DNA from: a virus
Virus record (IMG/VR): IMGVR_UViG_3300030451_002683
Span: 48,061-103,497 of that record
DNA: 55,437 nucleotides
Reading direction: 5' to 3' (one strand)
Shown: piece after piece, positions 1 through 6,949 of the stretch
How the letters are laid out: each line of letters starts with the position of its first letter
Numbering within the stretch: the stretch's first letter is position 1
The notes under the pieces: generated by a model
The model's database searches: none
Seen by the model: the letters and a program-made list of their open reading frames with translations, nothing else
Told to the model about the DNA's origin: nothing
Made by a program: the position numbers and the translations under genes

Positions 1-79
1 TGGAGGCCATTATGGTCATTTGTGTGCAATAATTGTGATTTTATGACAGAAGAACAATTTACAGCTGGTTCTTTCAATG
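1..79. repeat. Terminal direct repeat, left copy
   Basis: Bases 1-79 are repeated at 55359-55437 with one mismatch (A57 versus G55415). The repeat joins one open reading frame across the contig ends, so the map closes to about 55,358 bp. The mismatch is in the third position of a Gln codon (CAA/CAG) and is silent. This looks like assembly overlap of a circular or permuted genome in a mixed population rather than a true short terminal repeat, but the sequence alone cannot decide. Confidence 0.9.
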
Positions 80-312
80 ATGGAAAAGAAATTGATCAAG
101 AAACTGCTGCTAAAATAGGTACACAACTAGAAATATTGCTTGCAGATGGTACTGTTGACAAATGGGAAGAACGTATTAAAAAAGAAAACAAAGAATTAGA
201 GAAATCTGATAATAAAGAAGCAAGATTTTTATCTAGTTATCCGTTTTCAAGAGAAAATGTAGAGAATTTTGCTAAATTTTGTCTAGAATCAGGAGGTTTT
301 ATAATATGTTAA
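1..312 (+). CDS. Hypothetical protein, C-terminal part (gene spans the contig ends)
   Basis: Continuation of the gene that begins at 55173. The frame is open from base 1 (WRPLW, then CNNC) and stops at 310-312. An internal GTG at 22 could be mistaken for a start, but the upstream frame across the join shows that it is not. The C-terminal part is helical and charged. The following small gene starts at 306, overlapping by a few bases, which fits a tightly packed operon. Confidence 0.85.
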   Translation, partial: WRPLWSFVCNNCDFMTEEQFTAGSFNDGKEIDQETAAKIGTQLEILLADGTVDKWEERIKKENKELEKSDNKEARFLSSYPFSRENVENFAKFCLESGGFIIC

Positions 313-452
313 CGTTTTTACCTGCAAGAACAGAAGAAGATGTCTTAAGAGACATAATAATCAATAAAAATAAGCAATCTAAGCTAAAAATAGAGCTAAA
401 TAAGCTTATTGATGAACTAGTACTGATAACAAATGGAGAGAATAATGACTGA
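306..452 (+). CDS. Small hypothetical protein (48 aa)
   Basis: The ATG at 306 overlaps the end of the previous gene, with AGGAGG about 12 bases upstream. The 48-residue product is Lys/Leu/Glu rich and probably one helix. Its stop (TGA at 450-452) overlaps the next gene's ATG at 445. Tight overlaps on both sides support it as a real gene; no family is recognised. Confidence 0.65.
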   Translation: MLTFLPARTEEDVLRDIIINKNKQSKLKIELNKLIDELVLITNGENND

Positions 453-672
453 TAAGCCAATAGATAAAGAAGAACCTAAAAAAAAGAGTAAAACTATTAA
501 AAAAGATGATTCTATAGACTATATTCTTAATCATATCGACACAATGAAAGAAGATATTAAATCACATTCAGAAGATATAGACAGAATCAACGAAAATTCT
601 AATTTTGCTTGTGAACAAATAGAAGAACTAAGACCTCTTATAGACACCATTAGAAGAAGACTAGGATTATAA
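445..672 (+). CDS. Small coiled-coil hypothetical protein (75 aa)
   Basis: An in-frame ATG exists at 433, but the ATG at 445 is preferred because GGAGAG lies just upstream and it overlaps the previous stop in the usual ATGACTGA arrangement. The product has a very basic N-terminus (KKKSKTIKK) followed by an Asp/Ile/Glu-rich helical region likely to form a coiled coil. It is part of the run of small early proteins before the ubiquitin-like module. Function unknown. Confidence 0.7.
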   Translation: MTDKPIDKEEPKKKSKTIKKDDSIDYILNHIDTMKEDIKSHSEDIDRINENSNFACEQIEELRPLIDTIRRRLGL

Positions 673-848
673 TGGATATTGGTAATATAGAGGCAAATAC
701 TATTCTTTTGAAGAAAACTATCAAATATTTACCAGATGGAACTGAAAAAGAACAAGTAGAGAAGCAAATAAAGACTAACTATAAACTAATTGATGATTTC
801 TTTGACCAATTGGCTGAAGAATCTCAATATTCATCGTATGAACACTAA
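672..848 (+). CDS. Small hypothetical protein (58 aa)
   Basis: The ATG at 672 overlaps the previous stop (TAATG), so translation is probably coupled. The 58-residue product is acidic and helical with no recognised motif. It ends 11 bases before the start of the ubiquitin-like protein gene and is probably cotranscribed with it. Confidence 0.7.
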   Translation: MDIGNIEANTILLKKTIKYLPDGTEKEQVEKQIKTNYKLIDDFFDQLAEESQYSSYEH

Positions 849-859
849 AAGGAGGCCAT

Positions 860-1078
860 ATGGCAACTAAAACTATAAAATTCCTACAAGGTGGCGGCTT
901 TGTAGAGAGACAAACTAACGCTGAAACCGTTGAACAATTAAGAGCAGAGTTTCCAGATGATATTACTTCTAATGCATCTGTTGCTGTTAACGGTGTATCT
1001 GTAACTAATACTCACGCTATTTCTGAAGGTGATATTGTTGCAGCTGTTAATAATAATAAGTCTGGCGGTGATCAGTAA
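860..1078 (+). CDS. Ubiquitin-like (ThiS/MoaD-type beta-grasp) modifier precursor
   Basis: Starts at ATG 860 after AAGGAGG. The 72-aa product matches the beta-grasp layout of small sulfur-carrier/ubiquitin-like proteins: an N-terminal beta hairpin, one helix (residues ~22-30), a V-x-V-N-G strand near residues 41-45, then the S-E-G-D-I-V motif near 55-60 that corresponds to the G-D-x-V/I strand of ThiS and MoaD. It ends K-S-G-G-D-Q, so the Gly-Gly that such modifiers need for adenylation is masked by two residues (71-72). That is the form expected of a precursor trimmed by a JAMM peptidase, and one is encoded 2.9 kb downstream, as is an E1-like enzyme. A non-conjugating sulfur-carrier role is the main alternative, but ThiS and MoaD normally end directly in GG. 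Confidence 0.82.
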   Translation: MATKTIKFLQGGGFVERQTNAETVEQLRAEFPDDITSNASVAVNGVSVTNTHAISEGDIVAAVNNNKSGGDQ

Positions 1079-1363
1079 TTATTAACTTTATGTTATAACG
1101 TACCAGACAGTGACACTAGTGAGAAAAGGCGTTTAATCAGCGATACACTAAGGATGGATCTGTCTGGATTAACTTATAGGGCTGTAGTGACAGGCGAGTA
1201 ATAATTAGTATCATCATATAGCAATAGCTATCAATGCGTGGATGAGCCAACGTAAGTTGGATTACCTGAAATATGGTTGCTCTGACGCTAGGCCAACGAT
1301 TGGTTTGGGGATATTATTACTAACGAGGGTCAATCAGCCCTATATAACTTTTGGAGGAGAGAA
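1079..1363 (+). ncRNA. Structured intergenic RNA element 1 (Ubl to E2-like gene)
   Basis: This 285-base gene-free stretch is unlike a simple spacer. GTTATA (1092-1097) can pair with TATAAC (1343-1348), closing most of the interval. Inside are an 8-bp stem CCAGACAG (1103-1110) with CTGTCTGG (1160-1167), a hairpin at 1218-1231, a GNRA-type hairpin CCAAC-GTAA-GTTGG (1247-1260) flanked by possible outer pairs GCGT/ACGC (1236-1239, 1285-1288) and GAGC/GCTC (1244-1247, 1279-1282), a hairpin at 1293-1303 and one at 1326-1341. No T-run follows, so it is not an intrinsic terminator. It ends just before the Shine-Dalgarno of the E2-like gene. Function unknown; leader regulation or an RNA processing site are possibilities. 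Confidence 0.55.
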
Positions 1364-2698
1364 ATGATAGATTATAATAATTATGATTTAATCGTAGAGT
1401 CAAGAGACATTGATGATGTAATTGATTCTATCGAAACAGAAGACCTTGGTGATCACATATATTTCGGTCCCCAAGCAGATATTATGGAATTACTAAATAG
1501 TTTTAATAGAAATTATAATGCAGATTTAGAGATTACTAAAACATTTAAATGGAAACGTGGCACATATGATAAAGTAGCAAATTTAATGATGAAAGGTTTA
1601 GGATTTCAACGTAGACCTAGTGGTATGTATAACTTTTTGTCACGTGAAGACTATTTCAGAAGAAATCGTTGGGATTGGATACAAACTCAACTTAGAGAAA
1701 TGGATGCTATGATAACTAATTTGCGTTATTATAATGAAGAATGGTTAGATGATCCTAGTATTCTTGTAGAGTACAAAGAAAACTTTAAAAATTATTTATC
1801 AGAACAAGGAGAAAAAGCAGCTCCAATAGCAGATGGATTAGATATATATGATTCAGTGTGGTATAGATTATATGCACATTCTAGTAGTAGGTCAAATAAA
1901 AGATATATACTAAATACAGGTATTACATTTTCACCTCCTGCTATTAAAGTGTATAGTAGTGCAAATACAAGAGCTCAAACAGAAGCTACACATATTGCTG
2001 ATATACCATGTGATATGCAAGTTGAGTTAAATCTAATAAGTTATCCTATTAAAGATATGGTAGTAAACAAGCTTTCTTATGATAATCCAAAGTTTAATGT
2101 ATATAACTATGGTACTGTTCATCCTTTTGATAATAGAGGTAGACTTAAGTTTCCTTATATATCTGGAAATCATTACAGAGATAGTGGTAATATATTTGGT
2201 AATAGTGTATGCTGGGGTGATGATTCAACAAATATAAGCAATGCTATGGGTAGATATGATTTAACATCTTTGCTAATTCAAATACCTAATTGGGCTACTA
2301 GATATACTAATAATACTAATCCATATCACAATATTAAAGCTGCATATCATGGTGAGCCAAAGCTAATAAATGATGATTTTAGAGCTATATTTGGTACTAG
2401 TACACCAGATGATTGCTTTTATAGTCCATCAGGTGAAGATGATTATTGTGATACAGCAGAATGTGCACTTAGATCTAGATGTAGTATGTATAAAGATGCA
2501 TATCCTCAACCAGTATCACCAGAACAAGCTGAGCAGTTAACGCTTCAATGGGCTACTAGAATGGGTGGTATTAATACATCAACAGGTAATATTCATGGTG
2601 GTGAAGAGCCAATTGATACAGAAGCTATTTCACAAACAGTTAATGAGATGGTTGATGAACCTTGGCCTGATGAATCACCACAAGGTGACGAAATGTAA
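1364..2698 (+). CDS. Putative E2-like (ubiquitin-conjugating fold) protein with C-terminal Cys cluster
   Basis: The ATG at 1364 follows GGAGGAG. The 444-aa product contains a block that resembles bacterial and phage E2/UBC-like active sites: P264-Y-I, H270, then G-N-S-V-C283-W-G-D286. The P-h-I ... H ... G-x3-C-W-G-D pattern is what I would expect around the thioester cysteine (C283). Near the C-terminus is a cluster C351-x10-C362-x4-C367-x5-C373 that could bind Zn or an Fe-S centre. Residues 1-200 are mainly helical and of unknown role, and the whole protein is much longer than a minimal E2 (~150 aa). It sits between the modifier gene and the JAMM and E1 genes, which is the strongest reason for the E2 call. 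The assignment is an inference from the motif and the context, and the fold was not verified. Confidence 0.55.
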   Translation: MIDYNNYDLIVESRDIDDVIDSIETEDLGDHIYFGPQADIMELLNSFNRNYNADLEITKTFKWKRGTYDKVANLMMKGLGFQRRPSGMYNFLSREDYFRRNRWDWIQTQLREMDAMITNLRYYNEEWLDDPSILVEYKENFKNYLSEQGEKAAPIADGLDIYDSVWYRLYAHSSSRSNKRYILNTGITFSPPAIKVYSSANTRAQTEATHIADIPCDMQVELNLISYPIKDMVVNKLSYDNPKFNVYNYGTVHPFDNRGRLKFPYISGNHYRDSGNIFGNSVCWGDDSTNISNAMGRYDLTSLLIQIPNWATRYTNNTNPYHNIKAAYHGEPKLINDDFRAIFGTSTPDDCFYSPSGEDDYCDTAECALRSRCSMYKDAYPQPVSPEQAEQLTLQWATRMGGINTSTGNIHGGEEPIDTEAISQTVNEMVDEPWPDESPQGDEM

Positions 2699-2707
2699 GG
2701 AGGTTTT

Positions 2708-3577
2708 ATGCCTAACTTTGTAAGACGTAAAGCAATGATAATCAGAGATTCAGGGCGTAGTAGTAATTTTATTACGCCTTCCTTTGGTTTTGGTTGTGAA
2801 TACAAATGTAGTTATTGTTATATGCGTAGACATGTAAAAACAGGTCTATCAGTAGCAACAAATACACAAGAAATTATAGATACTATAGATGCTCACAATG
2901 GAAACTTAAAATGGCCTAAAGAACCTGATCAGACACATGATAAATATTACACATATGACTTCAGTTGTAATGAAGACTATGTAAAACATGCACAATATCA
3001 TGATTGGAAGATGTTGTTTGACTATTTTAAGAACAATGATAGAGCTATGGGAACGGCAGCTACTAAATATGTTAATGAGGAGTTATTAGACTATAATCCT
3101 AATCGTAAGATACGTATTAGATTTAGTGTAATGCCACAAAAGTATGCTAATATACTAGAACCTGGCACATCAACAATTGCTGATAGACTAAAAGCTATTA
3201 ACAAGTTTTGGGAAGCAGGTTATGATGTTCACATTAACTATTCACCTATAATTGTAGAAGAAGATGCTGGTATATTGTATCAGAATCTATTCAAACAAGT
3301 AGATAAGTATGTAGATGACGATATAAAAGAACATGTTAAGTGTGAGGTTATATTTCTTACACATAATCATGATATGCATGAACACAACATGAAGAAAGAA
3401 AGCACCAAACAAGCAGAAGAGTTGCTTTGGAAACCTGGAATCCAGGAACAAAAAACATCTCAATATGGTAATGTTAATATTAGATATAAACGACATTACA
3501 AAAATAGATTGATTGGCGCTTGGAAACATAGCCACAATGCAATATTACCGTGGCAAGAAATAAGATACATATTTTAA
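2708..3577 (+). CDS. Radical SAM enzyme, spore photoproduct lyase-like
   Basis: Starts at ATG 2708 with AAGGAGG upstream. The 289-aa protein carries C30-x3-C34-x2-C37 (G-C-E-Y-K-C-S-Y-C-Y), the radical SAM [4Fe-4S] motif with an aromatic residue before the last cysteine. It also has the R-I-R-F-S-x-M-P-Q, L-E-P-G-T-S and G-Y-D-V-H-I-N-Y-S-P-I-I-V blocks typical of the spore photoproduct lyase family, which reverses UV thymine dimers by SAM-dependent radical chemistry. It is somewhat shorter than bacterial SplB (~340 aa). Lying inside the ubiquitin-like module it might instead act on protein, but the sequence points to DNA photoproduct repair or a related reaction. Confidence 0.75.
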   Translation: MPNFVRRKAMIIRDSGRSSNFITPSFGFGCEYKCSYCYMRRHVKTGLSVATNTQEIIDTIDAHNGNLKWPKEPDQTHDKYYTYDFSCNEDYVKHAQYHDWKMLFDYFKNNDRAMGTAATKYVNEELLDYNPNRKIRIRFSVMPQKYANILEPGTSTIADRLKAINKFWEAGYDVHINYSPIIVEEDAGILYQNLFKQVDKYVDDDIKEHVKCEVIFLTHNHDMHEHNMKKESTKQAEELLWKPGIQEQKTSQYGNVNIRYKRHYKNRLIGAWKHSHNAILPWQEIRYIF

Positions 3578-3654
3578 GATGTGTCCGTGAGTCTCCCGTC
3601 AGTGTGAAATAGAACTACCGAGCAGGACACTCTTAATTAACTTGAGGAGAAAAA
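3578..3654 (+). ncRNA. Structured intergenic RNA element 2
   Basis: Between the radical SAM and the 94-aa gene, GTGTCC (3581-3586) pairs perfectly with GGACAC (3625-3630), enclosing 38 bases. The stem ends about 10 bases before the GAGGAG ribosome binding site at ~3643. There is no T-tract, so a terminator is unlikely. Confidence 0.45.
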
Positions 3655-3939
3655 ATGAGTTTTGTAACAGAAAATAGTATGAAAGCACATTACAAGAGAT
3701 TGTCTTGTAGAACTATTACAATAAATGGTGTTAGACTTGATCTTGAAGTTTATAAAACGCCTAATGGTATGACATTTGAAGTTGTAGAACATGTACCTGA
3801 TACTGTATTTGATGATAATTATGTATCAAGACATGAAACACATATACCTTGGGATAAAATAGTAGATGCTCCAGAAGAGCCTTTACCAGAAGAAATGGAA
3901 GATGATTTAGCAAACAACATATATGGAGGAGAAAAATAA
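3655..3939 (+). CDS. 94-aa hypothetical protein of the ubiquitin-like module
   Basis: The ATG at 3655 follows TTGAGGAG. The predicted protein has beta-strand-like segments in the first two thirds (T-I-T-I-N-G-V-R-L-D-L-E-V near residues 21-33; M-T-F-E-V-V-E) and an acidic, Pro-containing tail ending N-I-Y-G-G-E-K. The small size, beta-rich start and penultimate Gly-Gly invite comparison with a second modifier, but the long acidic linker is atypical and I see no clear beta-grasp match. Its stop overlaps the JAMM gene start (TAATG), so the two are translationally coupled and probably act together. Confidence 0.7.
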   Translation: MSFVTENSMKAHYKRLSCRTITINGVRLDLEVYKTPNGMTFEVVEHVPDTVFDDNYVSRHETHIPWDKIVDAPEEPLPEEMEDDLANNIYGGEK

Positions 3940-4907
3940 TGGAAGTATTAATACATAAAGAATCTTGGGATAAGATTATAAATTATGCTAAAGCTGCTTA
4001 TCACACAGAAAAAGCTGAGATAGGCGGGATGGCTGTAGTAACACAAGATGAAGATGGTGATTGGACTATTGAAAATCCAGTCATATTACCACAAGAAATA
4101 GCAGGGACTACGTGTGACCTAGATAAAGAAGAATTGGCTACGTATTATACTCAAATGGCTATGAAATACAAAGACCAGAAGTTTAGATTTTGTTGGTGGC
4201 ACAGTCATCACACAATGGAAGCATTCTGGAGTGGTACAGATTTATCTAGTATTGATGAGTATGGTGAAGGTGAATCAGATGTGTCATTTGCACTTGTTGT
4301 TAATCTAAAAGAGGAGTATAAATGCAGAATATCTGTATGGAAGCCAGTAGAAGTACATCAAGATGTTGAAATTAAAATACTAGATGATACACCTGAAATA
4401 GAAATACCACTTGAGATAGTTACAGAAGTTAAAGCTAAATGTAGGAAGCGTACTTATACAAATATAAGTTCTTACAAATCTGGTGGATCTGTGTTACAAT
4501 CAAAAAATCAAAAGCAATTATCAATTGGTAATTATAATTGGGCTACATACAATTGGCTTGATGATGATTTAGAAACAGGGCTAAAACCAACACAACAAGA
4601 AATAATTAACTTTGAAGCTAAACATGAGTATACTTGTGGTAAAATAACAGAATTTATCAGGCAATTCAATTTAGGCAGTTGGAATATGCATAAGTATAAA
4701 TCAGCAGTAACACATACAAACAAACTAATAGAACCTTATGGTCTTGCTATAGATACTTTAAATAAGAAAGAGCTTGAAGAATTTATAGAAATGGATAGAG
4801 AACCATGGGAACTAATAAATTGTATTGATCCAAAATACTTAGATATTGCTGAAAGTGTTCTTGATGCAATGTCTTATAACCGATCTTATGGAGGATATAC
4901 TATATGA
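3939..4907 (+). CDS. JAMM/MPN+ (JAB domain) metallopeptidase
   Basis: Starts at ATG 3939, overlapping the preceding stop by one base, with GGAGGAG upstream. The 322-aa protein has the complete zinc peptidase signature: Glu27 in A-E-I-G-G, then H88-S-H90-x7-S98-G-T-D101. JAMM enzymes remove ubiquitin-like proteins from targets or trim modifier precursors to expose Gly-Gly. Here the likely substrate is the G-G-D-Q tail of the 72-aa modifier. Residues ~1-150 form the JAMM domain; the remaining ~170 residues are an unrecognised extension with a Lys/Arg-rich loop and a helical end. The 3' end overlaps the E1 gene by four bases (ATGA). All active-site residues are intact, so it should be an active peptidase. 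Confidence 0.88.
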   Translation: MEVLIHKESWDKIINYAKAAYHTEKAEIGGMAVVTQDEDGDWTIENPVILPQEIAGTTCDLDKEELATYYTQMAMKYKDQKFRFCWWHSHHTMEAFWSGTDLSSIDEYGEGESDVSFALVVNLKEEYKCRISVWKPVEVHQDVEIKILDDTPEIEIPLEIVTEVKAKCRKRTYTNISSYKSGGSVLQSKNQKQLSIGNYNWATYNWLDDDLETGLKPTQQEIINFEAKHEYTCGKITEFIRQFNLGSWNMHKYKSAVTHTNKLIEPYGLAIDTLNKKELEEFIEMDREPWELINCIDPKYLDIAESVLDAMSYNRSYGGYTI

Positions 4908-5557
4908 GAAACTTAAGAAGTCAAGACATAGCAGATATATCAGGTATCATGTTTCATGTTGTAGGTTGCGGGGCTATTGGCAGCTCCGTAGCCACACAGC
5001 TTGCAAGACTTGGTGCTGATAGATTTACTCTTTATGATTTTGATAAAGTAGGAATAGAAAATGTAGGTGTTAGTCAATATGTGCATCAAGATATTGGTAA
5101 AACTAAAGTTGAAGCATTATATAAACACCTTACAAAAATAGACCATTTTATTAAAGTAAATAGAGTTCCTGGTAAATTTAATAATTATATGGGTAGTAAA
5201 GAAGATATACTAATACTTGGTTTAGATAGTATGTCTGCTCGTATGGAAATAGTTAAATTACTTGCAGAGTGCCCTGATAAACCAACGTTTGTTATTGACG
5301 GTAGGATGGGTGCAGATCAATATCAACAGTATATATATGATAATATTACTGTTAAAAAATATGAGAAGGATTGGTATTCTGATGAAGATTCTGATCCAGA
5401 ACCATGTACTCGTAAGGCTACATCTTACTGTAGTAATATGAGCGGAAGTTTTATAACTAATACTGTTAAAAACATAGTTATGAAACAACCATACTTTAAA
5501 GAAATTATTTTCAACTTTTCAACATTAATACTTGATAAAAAGAAATTAGTTTCTTAA
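4904..5557 (+). CDS. E1-like / ThiF-MoeB family adenylating enzyme
   Basis: The ATG at 4904 overlaps the JAMM gene by four bases. The 217-aa protein is a compact E1 superfamily domain: a nucleotide-binding G-C-G-A-I-G-S glycine loop near residues 23-29, then L-Y-D-F-D-K-V ... E-N-V-G-V-S-Q ... G-K-T-K, the standard order of Asp, Asn, Gln and Lys residues that bind ATP-Mg. Two downstream cysteines, C168 (E-P-C-T-R) and C176 (S-Y-C-S-N), lie where ThiF/MoeB proteins have their crossover-loop catalytic cysteine; C176 is the better candidate. The paired CxxC zinc site of MoeB is absent. It should adenylate the Gly-Gly terminus of the modifier and pass it on. At 217 aa it is near the short end for the family. 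Confidence 0.85.
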   Translation: MRNLRSQDIADISGIMFHVVGCGAIGSSVATQLARLGADRFTLYDFDKVGIENVGVSQYVHQDIGKTKVEALYKHLTKIDHFIKVNRVPGKFNNYMGSKEDILILGLDSMSARMEIVKLLAECPDKPTFVIDGRMGADQYQQYIYDNITVKKYEKDWYSDEDSDPEPCTRKATSYCSNMSGSFITNTVKNIVMKQPYFKEIIFNFSTLILDKKKLVS

Positions 5558-5659
5558 ATTACAGACCCTTCATATCGAAGGTTCTAATAATGTATAGCAC
5601 AAGAACAGGGTGGAATACCTCTATTTTCTGCCCTGTTTAATAACACAAGGAGGAAGCGC
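5558..5659 (+). ncRNA. Structured intergenic RNA element 3
   Basis: This gap between the E1 and ERF genes holds a hairpin CCTTC (5567-5571) with GAAGG (5577-5581) and a 7-bp stem AACAGGG (5604-5610) with CCCTGTT (5631-5637). The second stem is followed by TTAATAAC, only weakly T-rich. The AAGGAGG of the ERF gene begins about 10 bases later. Confidence 0.45.
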
Positions 5660-6163
5660 GTGAATAACGTAGATATTTCTAAGCAAAATGGTATTGCTAA
5701 AAATGTATTAGAAGCAAAAGCCAAAAACGAATCAAATGAGAAATCTTTTGATGAATCTCATGACAGAAGACATGATGAATGGAAATCACCTGAAATAGAT
5801 AAGTTAGCTGAAGCATTAGCTAAAGCTCAATCTGAAATGGAAGGTGCAAAGAAAGAAAGTACAAACCCATTCTTTAAGTCTAGTTATGCAGACTTACATG
5901 CAGTAATCAAATCTTCATTTCCATACTTAAGTAAACATGGTTTATCTGTAAGTCAAGGTAATGAAATGATTATGGGAGCTGTATGTGTAACAACAACATT
6001 AATGCACTCTTCTGGGCAATGGATAAGATCTAAAGTTAAACTTCCATTGGCTAAGAAAGATGCTCAAGGTGTAGGTTCTGCTATTACATATGGCAGAAGA
6101 TATGGATTATCAGCAATAGTAGGTATCGCTCAATATGATGACGATGCTCAATCAATTTCTTAA
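5660..6163 (+). CDS. erf: ERF-family single-strand annealing recombinase
   Basis: A GTG start at 5660 is chosen because AAGGAGG lies 5-11 bases upstream and no better ATG exists before the conserved region. The 167-aa protein has the ERF signature from about residue 50: A-L-A-K-A-Q ... N-P-F-F-K-S-S-Y-A-D-L, then a V-G-S-A-I-T-Y-G-R-R-Y block and a C-terminal D-D-D-A. ERF proteins anneal complementary strands and help circularise or concatenate phage DNA, as in P22. The first ~45 residues are charged and variable. It is followed after 13 bases by the SSB-like gene, a usual replication/recombination pair. Confidence 0.88.
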   Translation: MNNVDISKQNGIAKNVLEAKAKNESNEKSFDESHDRRHDEWKSPEIDKLAEALAKAQSEMEGAKKESTNPFFKSSYADLHAVIKSSFPYLSKHGLSVSQGNEMIMGAVCVTTTLMHSSGQWIRSKVKLPLAKKDAQGVGSAITYGRRYGLSAIVGIAQYDDDAQSIS

Positions 6164-6176
6164 TAAAGGAGAATAA

Positions 6177-6710
6177 ATGAGAACAATGACAATTAAGTCA
6201 GGTGGTGGTAATAATCAATATTCCACTGGTTGGCATGAACTTGTAGTTTCAAAAGCTAAATATGGTGAATGGAATGGTACAAAATGCATAGACATTTACT
6301 TTGATGAATACCCAGATAACTTTAATATGAGAGTTTACGCTAAAACAGGCAGTGATGGCGAAGAATTTGCTATCGGTCAAATATATAGATTTGCTAATGC
6401 TGGTATTAGTAGTGCATTAGAAGGTCCTGATGGTACTAAAGTCGTTAAAATGGATGATAGCGAAGAAGCTTTAATAGGTAAAAAGATGAATGTTTACTTT
6501 TATAAAGATGGTAAATATTCTAGAGTATTATCTAAGACTGCTCCTACAGAATTTACAAACGCTGTAGAATCATTCAAAGAAGATGATGTAAATTACTGGA
6601 AGGGTAAAGCTATAGATTTCTTTGAGAAATTTGTTAAGCCTAAATTAAATAGTAAATCAGAAGTCTCTCAATCTTCTGAGTCCTCCGAGAGTGACGAGAT
6701 ACCTTTCTAA
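6177..6710 (+). CDS. Single-stranded DNA-binding protein-like
   Basis: Starts at ATG 6177, 13 bases after the ERF stop, with AAAGGAG upstream. The 177-aa product has a beta-rich N-terminal domain (~1-120) and a low-complexity Ser/Glu-rich tail ending S-D-E-I-P-F, the acidic-aromatic tip by which SSB proteins bind partners. Its position beside ERF and upstream of the primase-helicase agrees. The core does not closely resemble cellular SSB, so it is called a phage-type ssDNA-binding protein by tail and context. Confidence 0.65.
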   Translation: MRTMTIKSGGGNNQYSTGWHELVVSKAKYGEWNGTKCIDIYFDEYPDNFNMRVYAKTGSDGEEFAIGQIYRFANAGISSALEGPDGTKVVKMDDSEEALIGKKMNVYFYKDGKYSRVLSKTAPTEFTNAVESFKEDDVNYWKGKAIDFFEKFVKPKLNSKSEVSQSSESSESDEIPF

Positions 6711-6949
6711 GTGAGTAGGTAATCGTTAATTATAGAGAGCCAATAACTGGTCCTTTTTAGGAATATGTGAGGCTCTCTATATAAAAGATTTTGGTAACAG
6801 TGTAAAAACTCCCTAGATAGTACTCAGTTTACTATCTGACATTTCAGAAATCTATATTCCATTAGATTCCGATTATTGTTTATGAGTTATCATACGTTGA
6901 ACATTGCCTGGCTGGAAGTTGCAGGAGTTACCAAAAATTAAGGAGGATT
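6711..6949 (+). ncRNA. Structured intergenic RNA element 4 (long perfect stems)
   Basis: This 239-base gap contains three perfect inverted repeats. TATAGAGAGCC (6731-6741) pairs with GGCTCTCTATA (6771-6781) and holds an inner TCCT/AGGA hairpin with a TTTT loop. TTTTGGTAAC (6789-6798) pairs with GTTACCAAAA (6927-6936), enclosing about 130 bases, and within it AGATAGTA (6815-6822) pairs with TACTATCT (6830-6837) over a 7-base loop. The long stem closes 5 bases before the AGGAGG of the next gene. The nested layout looks like a folded RNA with a closing helix. No known riboswitch or ribozyme was recognised. Confidence 0.6.

Noticed and set aside
22-312. Independent gene starting at GTG 22
   Set aside because: The frame is open upstream across the contig join to ATG 55173, with a good ribosome binding site there.
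1079-1363. Group I intron or known riboswitch
   Set aside because: No P/Q/R/S core elements or recognisable ligand-binding consensus; the flanking genes are not split.
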